Origin: CAZUZD01 sp964624465
Lineage (GTDB): Bacteria > Planctomycetota > Planctomycetia > Isosphaerales > Isosphaeraceae
Assembly: GCA_964624465.1 (NCBI GenBank)
Contig: CAZUZD010000016.1
Location: forward strand, 1 to 42,975
Reading direction: 5' to 3'
Length of the DNA: 42,975 nt
Within the stretch, counting starts at the first letter, position 1. Each line of letters opens with the position of its first letter. The position numbers and the translations under genes were made by a program. Positions 38,353-42,975 of this stretch are shown here, piece by piece. A model generated the notes under the pieces. The model saw only the letters and a list, made by a program, of their open reading frames with translations, was not told the origin of the DNA and searched no databases.

Positions 38353-41300
38353 ATGATCCAGGATAATATAGTCGGCCCGCCGCCGATCCTGCCGGGCCAA
38401 CGAGCGATCCTCCGCCGGCATCTCGAAGATGGAGAGCCGGCGTTCCTCTCCATGGAGGACATCCTCGGCCCGGCCGACGAGGAACGCAACGACGGCCGGC
38501 TCTACCTGCCGCCCTCCGAGTCCGTGCCGACCGACCCGCTCCTCTGGGCCGAGACGTTGTTCGAGCCGGGGGACATCCTGGAACTCCGGGGCATCCCGCC
38601 CAAGGGCCTCGCCGGGGAGTTGTCTCCCTACCTGTTCCGCTGGCATGACACCCGTCTCCGGTACGGGTTCTACCCCTGGGTCACTGCGGGTGACCTGCAT
38701 TTCGCCCTGCCGGACATGGCCTCCATGAACGCCCCGACGGGGGTGCTGTCCCGATGGAAACATCCCCTCCCCGACTTCGGGATGCGGTTCAGGGAGGTCT
38801 CGGGGACTCCCTTCAACATCTACTGCTCCGCCAACCCGAGGACTCGGTTCGGCGGGTCATCCAGGGCCGATGTCCGGCTCGCCCGCTCCTTCTTCGCAGA
38901 CCTGGAGAAAACCAGCGTCGATGTCGCAGAGCGTGCCAGGGAGGACGCCGGGTTACCCCGCCCCACGATGGTCGTGAACTCCGGTCACGGGGTCCATCTT
39001 TACTGGAGACTGCTTGAGCCGATCCTCGACCTGGAGCTGTGGACGGCGATCCAGAAGTCGCTGATCGCCATCCTGGGCTCCGACCCCGGCATCCACGACC
39101 CGGCCAGGGTCATGCGCCTGCCGGGGTTCGTGAACGTCAACGGCGTGCCCGCCCCGGCGACCATCTCCCAGGTCGATCCCGCCCGACGGTACGACCTGGG
39201 CGAGATCCGTGCGGCCCTCCCGCCCATCGATCTTCCCTCGGAGCGACCCGTCCCGGCGAGGTCGGCGTCCCCGGCCGCAAAGATGTTTCCTTCATTCGAT
39301 GAAGAACCCCCGACGAACCTCCAGGCCCGGATGTCGGCCTACCTGGAGCAGGTCGAGCCGCCCACCGACGGCGAGCGAAACGCCCGCCTTTTCGCCCAGG
39401 CGGCCCGGCTGGTGGAGAAGTTCGACCCCGAGGAAGACGACCTACTGGCCGCCGTAGGGGCCTTCAACGCCCGCAGTGCCGAGCCGCTGGACGACAACGA
39501 AGTTGAGAAGGTCGTCGGGAACGCCTACCGACACGTCCAGGCCAAGGAGACGCCTCGGGGGACGCTGCTCACCATCGTCCACGAGCCTTTCATGGAGCCG
39601 GTGGGAGAAATCGTTCCCCTCGGCCAGCTACGGGAGACCCTGGCCGAGGGCCGCCTGGAGAGCCTCGGGCGGCCCGGCTCCGTCCTCTTCGACGGCTCGA
39701 TGACCGGCGTGGGCAAGAGCACGGCGGACCGGTCTGCGATGCTCAAGGCAGGCCGGAGCCTGACGATCCTGCCCACCCACGACGCCTGCGAGGAGCTGGC
39801 CCAAGCCCTCGTCGGGTCCGGTCTGGATACCGCCGCCTACCCGCCCATCGACGCCTCGACGTGCCGGAAGTTCGGGACGGACGGTGCGAGTGCCGAGGCC
39901 CGCACGGCGCTGAATGCCGGCCTGAACGTCGGCGAGGCCGTCTGCCCCGAGTGCCCCTTCCAGCGTTCCTGCGAGTACCAACGGCGACGTGAGCAGGCCC
40001 GCAAAGCCCCCCACGCCGTCGCCACGCACGCTCGGGCCTCCAGCAGCCGGTTCGCCGTCGCCGAGGGCAGGCCCGTCGTCTTCATCCACGAAGACCCGCT
40101 GGCCCTGCTGCGGCCCATGGTCAAGGTGGCGGATAGGCCCGTCGGCTCGAAGGCGTCCCACGTGGAGCACCTGCGTCAGGTCGTCCGCCTCGCAAAGGCC
40201 GCCGTGGAGGTCTCCGAGCAACTCGGCGACGTGCAAAAGTTGGAGTTCGCCCGCCACCTGGCCCGCTCCACCCAGGAACTCGTCGTGGAGCTTGAGGATC
40301 GGGCGCTCGTCGAGGATTTCCTGGCCGCAGGGAGCGGGTGGAGACCGGAAGATCTGCCGAGGGCGAAAGCTCTCCCGAGCAAGACGCCGCTGCGGCGACC
40401 CGATCGGTGCGACTACCTGCTCTACCGGGCCATGAGCCACCTGGGCATCGACCCGGACAAGGACGCCCTGAACCTGGCCCTGGCCCATGCCTGCGGGGAG
40501 CTGGCCCACCTCTGCGTCGTCATCGAGGACACTTTCACGAAGGCGAAGGACGGGCAGACCGGCGGCGAGCGGGAGTACCACAAGGCGCTCGTCGGCGTGT
40601 GGAGGGTCGATCTGCCCGAGGAGGCCGTCGTCTGGTTCGAGGACGCCACCGGGGACCGGGCGCTCCTGGAGGAGATGCTGGGGCGGCCCGTCGATGACCG
40701 CACCCCTTCCGGGAGGCCGGAGTACCGGGTTCCGCCCGTCCATTATCCGTCGAAGGACGTGACTCAGAAGACGGAAGGCAATGTCGTCCGGGGCTTGGTC
40801 CGGGGCCTCATCGCCCGACACCCCCAGGCGACGAAGGTTGGCGTGATCACGCACCGACAGCACATGGCGGCGCTGGAGCAGCTGGAGCCGGCCTGGTCGG
40901 GCCGCATCGCCCGCAGGGAGTACTTCCGCTCGGGGAAGGACCGGGCCAGCAACTCCTGGATGAGCTGCGACCTAATCCTGATCCTCGGCACGCCCCGTGT
41001 CCCCCCTGCGGCGGTGCGGGACTGGCTGGTGCGGACGGGGCGGATCGAAGTGGCCGCCGAGGAGGGAGGCTGGGGAGGGCGCAACTGGGAGGGCAAGACG
41101 GCGGAGGGGGAGCTGATCCGGGTCGAGGGACACGGCTACGCCGAACCGTCGTGGCGGTCGATCAACAACTTGTTGGTCAGGGCGACCCTGCTTCAGGCGA
41201 TCGGCCGGGGGAGGGGCGTCACCGAAAAGGGCGTCCCCGTCGTGGTCGTCAGCAACGAGAACCTGGGCCTGCCCCTCTCGACGGCCCCCGTCCCGGAGAT

Positions 41301-41529
41301 CAAAGACCCCGAGGCCCGGACCTTCTCGGCCTTCCTGGAGCTAACGGCAAAAAACGCTAAATATGATCTTGTAGGAGAAATTGCCGTTACCGCCTCGGAG
41401 CTAGCTGAGGAGCTGGGTGATCTCAAAGAACGGCAGGTACGCAATCACCTCATCCATCTCACCCAACTGGGTCTGCTCGCCAAGAAGGGGATGCGGGGCG
41501 GATGGACGCTGGCACGAACACCGAGATGA
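38353..41529 (+). CDS. AEP-type primase-helicase fusion
   Basis: 1058 aa. The N-terminal third resembles an archaeo-eukaryotic primase: GFYPWVTAGDLHF, then SRADVRLARSFFADLE (about residues 170-185), VNSGHGVHLYWRL (208-220) and HDPARVMRLPGFVNVNG (249-264), the last typical of plasmid and phage primases. A P-loop, GSMTGVGKST, starts near residue 448. CPECPFQRSC near 531 may bind zinc or an Fe-S cluster. LLQAIGRGRGV near 948-954 resembles helicase motif VI, and a C-terminal winged-helix follows. Together these indicate a replication primase and helicase of a plasmid or phage-like element. AGGA precedes the ATG. Confidence 0.75.
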   Translation: MIQDNIVGPPPILPGQRAILRRHLEDGEPAFLSMEDILGPADEERNDGRLYLPPSESVPTDPLLWAETLFEPGDILELRGIPPKGLAGELSPYLFRWHDTRLRYGFYPWVTAGDLHFALPDMASMNAPTGVLSRWKHPLPDFGMRFREVSGTPFNIYCSANPRTRFGGSSRADVRLARSFFADLEKTSVDVAERAREDAGLPRPTMVVNSGHGVHLYWRLLEPILDLELWTAIQKSLIAILGSDPGIHDPARVMRLPGFVNVNGVPAPATISQVDPARRYDLGEIRAALPPIDLPSERPVPARSASPAAKMFPSFDEEPPTNLQARMSAYLEQVEPPTDGERNARLFAQAARLVEKFDPEEDDLLAAVGAFNARSAEPLDDNEVEKVVGNAYRHVQAKETPRGTLLTIVHEPFMEPVGEIVPLGQLRETLAEGRLESLGRPGSVLFDGSMTGVGKSTADRSAMLKAGRSLTILPTHDACEELAQALVGSGLDTAAYPPIDASTCRKFGTDGASAEARTALNAGLNVGEAVCPECPFQRSCEYQRRREQARKAPHAVATHARASSSRFAVAEGRPVVFIHEDPLALLRPMVKVADRPVGSKASHVEHLRQVVRLAKAAVEVSEQLGDVQKLEFARHLARSTQELVVELEDRALVEDFLAAGSGWRPEDLPRAKALPSKTPLRRPDRCDYLLYRAMSHLGIDPDKDALNLALAHACGELAHLCVVIEDTFTKAKDGQTGGEREYHKALVGVWRVDLPEEAVVWFEDATGDRALLEEMLGRPVDDRTPSGRPEYRVPPVHYPSKDVTQKTEGNVVRGLVRGLIARHPQATKVGVITHRQHMAALEQLEPAWSGRIARREYFRSGKDRASNSWMSCDLILILGTPRVPPAAVRDWLVRTGRIEVAAEEGGWGGRNWEGKTAEGELIRVEGHGYAEPSWRSINNLLVRATLLQAIGRGRGVTEKGVPVVVVSNENLGLPLSTAPVPEIKDPEARTFSAFLELTAKNAKYDLVGEIAVTASELAEELGDLKERQVRNHLIHLTQLGLLAKKGMRGGWTLARTPR

Positions 41530-41823
41530 TCCTGGACGATCCCTTCAAGACGCTTGCGCCACGGTTTGACCTGCCGCCCCGGAGCCCTGAGCACCTTCGG
41601 CTTGCGGAGTTCCTGATTTCGTAGAGGAGCCGAGGTTGTCGGTATATCTCATCAGCCCGTTCGTAGTCGTCATACCTTCGGCTCGCCTTGGTTATCAACG
41701 TCCGGCATGCTCCGGCTTTCCGACTTTCCAGTGATTATCAACATGTCAGCGACCAGCCCCCATTGATAACGACGCATAAAACACAAAGGCGGGCCGGGTA
41801 GGTTCCCCCGGCCCGCCCCATTA
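41530..41823. other. Intergenic region between convergent genes
   Basis: Nearly 300 bases between the primase-helicase and the first methyltransferase, which converge. Besides the terminator at 41788-41817, I see only short, poorly biased frames. Composition is somewhat lower in GC than the flanking genes. Confidence 0.5.
41788..41817 (-). terminator. Intrinsic terminator for methyltransferase
   Basis: Perfect 11-bp arms 41788-41798 and 41807-41817 with an 8-base loop. On the minus strand the stem is followed by TTTGTGTTTT, a true T-rich tail, six bases past the stop of the methyltransferase gene. This is the clearest intrinsic terminator in the window. Confidence 0.85.
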
Positions 41824-42675
41824 TCACGCCCCGACCAACCAGGCATCCAGGCGGCGTCGGTACTCGGCCTGGGCGTCACGCATCCGTCGCAGGGCCAGCT
41901 CATGATATGGCTCGTGGACCTCGAAACCGAGGAAACGGCGGTGGCTCAGCAGGGCCATTTTGCACGTTGTCGCCGCACCGCAGAACGGGTCGAAGATGAG
42001 GTCGCCGGGCCGGGACCAGGAGACGATGTGCTCTAACGCCATCTTCTCGGGCATGAGCGCCGGGTGCGTCTGGAGGGCGTAGTGGTCCTTCGTGGAGACG
42101 TTGCGGCCCACGGCGTAGGACCAGACGGCCCCCCGGACTCCCAGCATCGGGACGACCTGGGGCTTGCCCGCCGGCTCGTTGCCCCCCTCCTTCGACCGCC
42201 GGGTGAACGTGCCCACCTTGCCGGCGTGGCGGTTCTCCCGGTCCCGAATCAGGTGGACCGACTTCGGCTTGCCCTTGGACAGGATGAAGGCGAATTCGAG
42301 GGGCTGGCCGTAGCGGTTCCGGCCGGGCCAGCGGCAGCCCTTCCGGTCCATCACCATCGTGTGATGGAGCACGAAGCCGACCTCCTGGAAGTAGAGCCGC
42401 TGCCGGGAGCTGTCGCCGGTCTCCCCCTTGCCTCGGGGGGCCTGCTCCCGCACGACCCAGACGACCACTCCTCCTCTCTTCGTCAGACGGAACAACTCCC
42501 TGGCTACGGCCTGGAACTTCTCGAATCCGAAGGGATGGTCGCCGTAGCGGCGGATCTCGCCGTAGGGCGGCGAGGTCAGGGTCATGTCGATGCAGCCGTC
42601 GGGCATCCGCCGCATCCGCTCGATGCAATCGCCGAGGATGATCCGGTCGAGGTATTTCGGTGGGGTGTTCTTCAT
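41824..42675 (-). CDS. DNA methyltransferase (N4-cytosine or N6-adenine, beta type)
   Basis: 283 aa starting MKNTPPKYLDRIILGDCIER. The catalytic TSPPYGE (residues 34-40) precedes the SAM-binding FDPFCGAATT (near 228-236), so motif order is the beta type. Such enzymes methylate N4 of cytosine or N6 of adenine. TSPPY is the usual form in N4C and many N6A enzymes. No restriction endonuclease lies beside it, so it appears to be an orphan modification enzyme, typical of phage and element self-protection. GGAG precedes ATG 42675. It is followed by a strong terminator. Confidence 0.88.
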   Translation of the reverse strand: MKNTPPKYLDRIILGDCIERMRRMPDGCIDMTLTSPPYGEIRRYGDHPFGFEKFQAVARELFRLTKRGGVVVWVVREQAPRGKGETGDSSRQRLYFQEVGFVLHHTMVMDRKGCRWPGRNRYGQPLEFAFILSKGKPKSVHLIRDRENRHAGKVGTFTRRSKEGGNEPAGKPQVVPMLGVRGAVWSYAVGRNVSTKDHYALQTHPALMPEKMALEHIVSWSRPGDLIFDPFCGAATTCKMALLSHRRFLGFEVHEPYHELALRRMRDAQAEYRRRLDAWLVGA

Positions 42676-42764
42676 GATTGATTCTCCAGGTTGAGGGTGA
42701 CGGAGCTTCCACAACCCTCGGAGGGAATCCCCGAGGGCTTCACGGTAACGGCTTGGAGCCCTAC

Positions 42765-42975
42765 TCAGGCCCCGAGGAGGTCGGTGTCCAGCCGGCGGCG
42801 ATACTCAGCGTGGGCGTCCCGCATCCGACGCACGGCGATCTCGTGGTACTGCTCGTTGACCTCGAACCCGACGAAGCGGCGGTGGTTTAAGAGGGCCATC
42901 TTGCAGGTCGTGCCGGCACCGGCCATGGGGTCGAACACGAGGTCGCCGGGCCGGGACCAGGACAGGATGTGGTCC
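42765..42975 (-). CDS. Second DNA methyltransferase (partial, C-terminus)
   Basis: Only the last 69 residues are in the window; the gene continues past the right edge. They read DHILSWSRPGDLVFDPMAGA, GTTCKMALLNHRRFVGFEVN and RRMRDAHAEYRRRL, closely paralogous to the C-terminus of the gene at 41824-42675 (SWSRPGDLIFDPFCGAATTC). FDPMAGAGTT is the SAM-binding motif. The two probably arose by tandem duplication. Their catalytic motifs cannot be compared because the second N-terminus is absent. Confidence 0.85.
   Translation of the reverse strand, partial: DHILSWSRPGDLVFDPMAGAGTTCKMALLNHRRFVGFEVNEQYHEIAVRRMRDAHAEYRRRLDTDLLGA

Overview
The window is high-GC bacterial DNA with dense genes and few intergenic gaps. 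It carries a complete type 1 BREX phage-defence operon, a mixed defence island downstream of it, and plasmid- or element-type replication genes (ParB, ArdC, an archaeo-eukaryotic-type primase-helicase fusion, an excisionase-like HTH protein). No ribosomal, tRNA or core metabolic gene is visible. Composition, codon style and the mix of families suggest a planctomycete (Isosphaeraceae or Gemmataceae-like). That is an inference without a marker gene. The first 52 bases are pure C and look like an assembly or sequencing artefact.

Region 1 (about 160-10800, minus strand) is a run of about 20 mostly small genes. It includes ArdC, a TGT/DpdA-like protein, ParB, two sigma-70-like proteins and two Cys-rich small proteins; most of the rest are unknown. 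Its striking feature is a repeated box, GACACCGSCGG (S = G or C), on the coding strand. It usually lies 37-60 nt upstream of each start codon, often follows the preceding stop directly and sometimes supplies that stop's TGA. It is commonly followed by a hairpin whose sequence differs from gene to gene while its pairing is kept, and then by a Shine-Dalgarno. I count 21 copies in the first 10.8 kb and no exact copy in the remaining 32 kb. It could be a promoter or operator family served by an element-encoded factor, or the boundary of a cassette array.

Region 2 (about 11000-13670) is accessory, partly lower-GC DNA: an unknown gene, a discoidin-like protein, a DUF6602 protein and an XRE regulator transcribed away from the BREX operon. 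Region 3 (13843-29164, plus strand) is brxA-brxB-brxC-pglX-[uracil-DNA-glycosylase-like gene]-pglZ-brxL plus a small ORF, with most junctions overlapping. The UDG-like gene is not one of the six canonical type 1 genes. The middle of pglX is conspicuously AT-richer than its ends.

Region 4 (about 29180-35210) is a defence-type island: a lower-GC unknown gene, a DUF2293 protein, two HNH proteins that share an N-terminal module but differ at the C-terminus, a MerR-HTH plus HEPN-like protein between them, and a convergent TcmP / three-Cys-motif (Gp37/Gp68) pair. Region 5 (35290-42975) has an AAA+ ATPase, two small cysteine-containing proteins, a MerR-like excisionase, a 1058-aa primase-helicase and two tandem paralogous DNA methyltransferases, the second cut by the window edge. 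The likely overall picture is a mobile element or integrated plasmid that carries both anti-restriction (ArdC, methyltransferases) and defence (BREX and the island).
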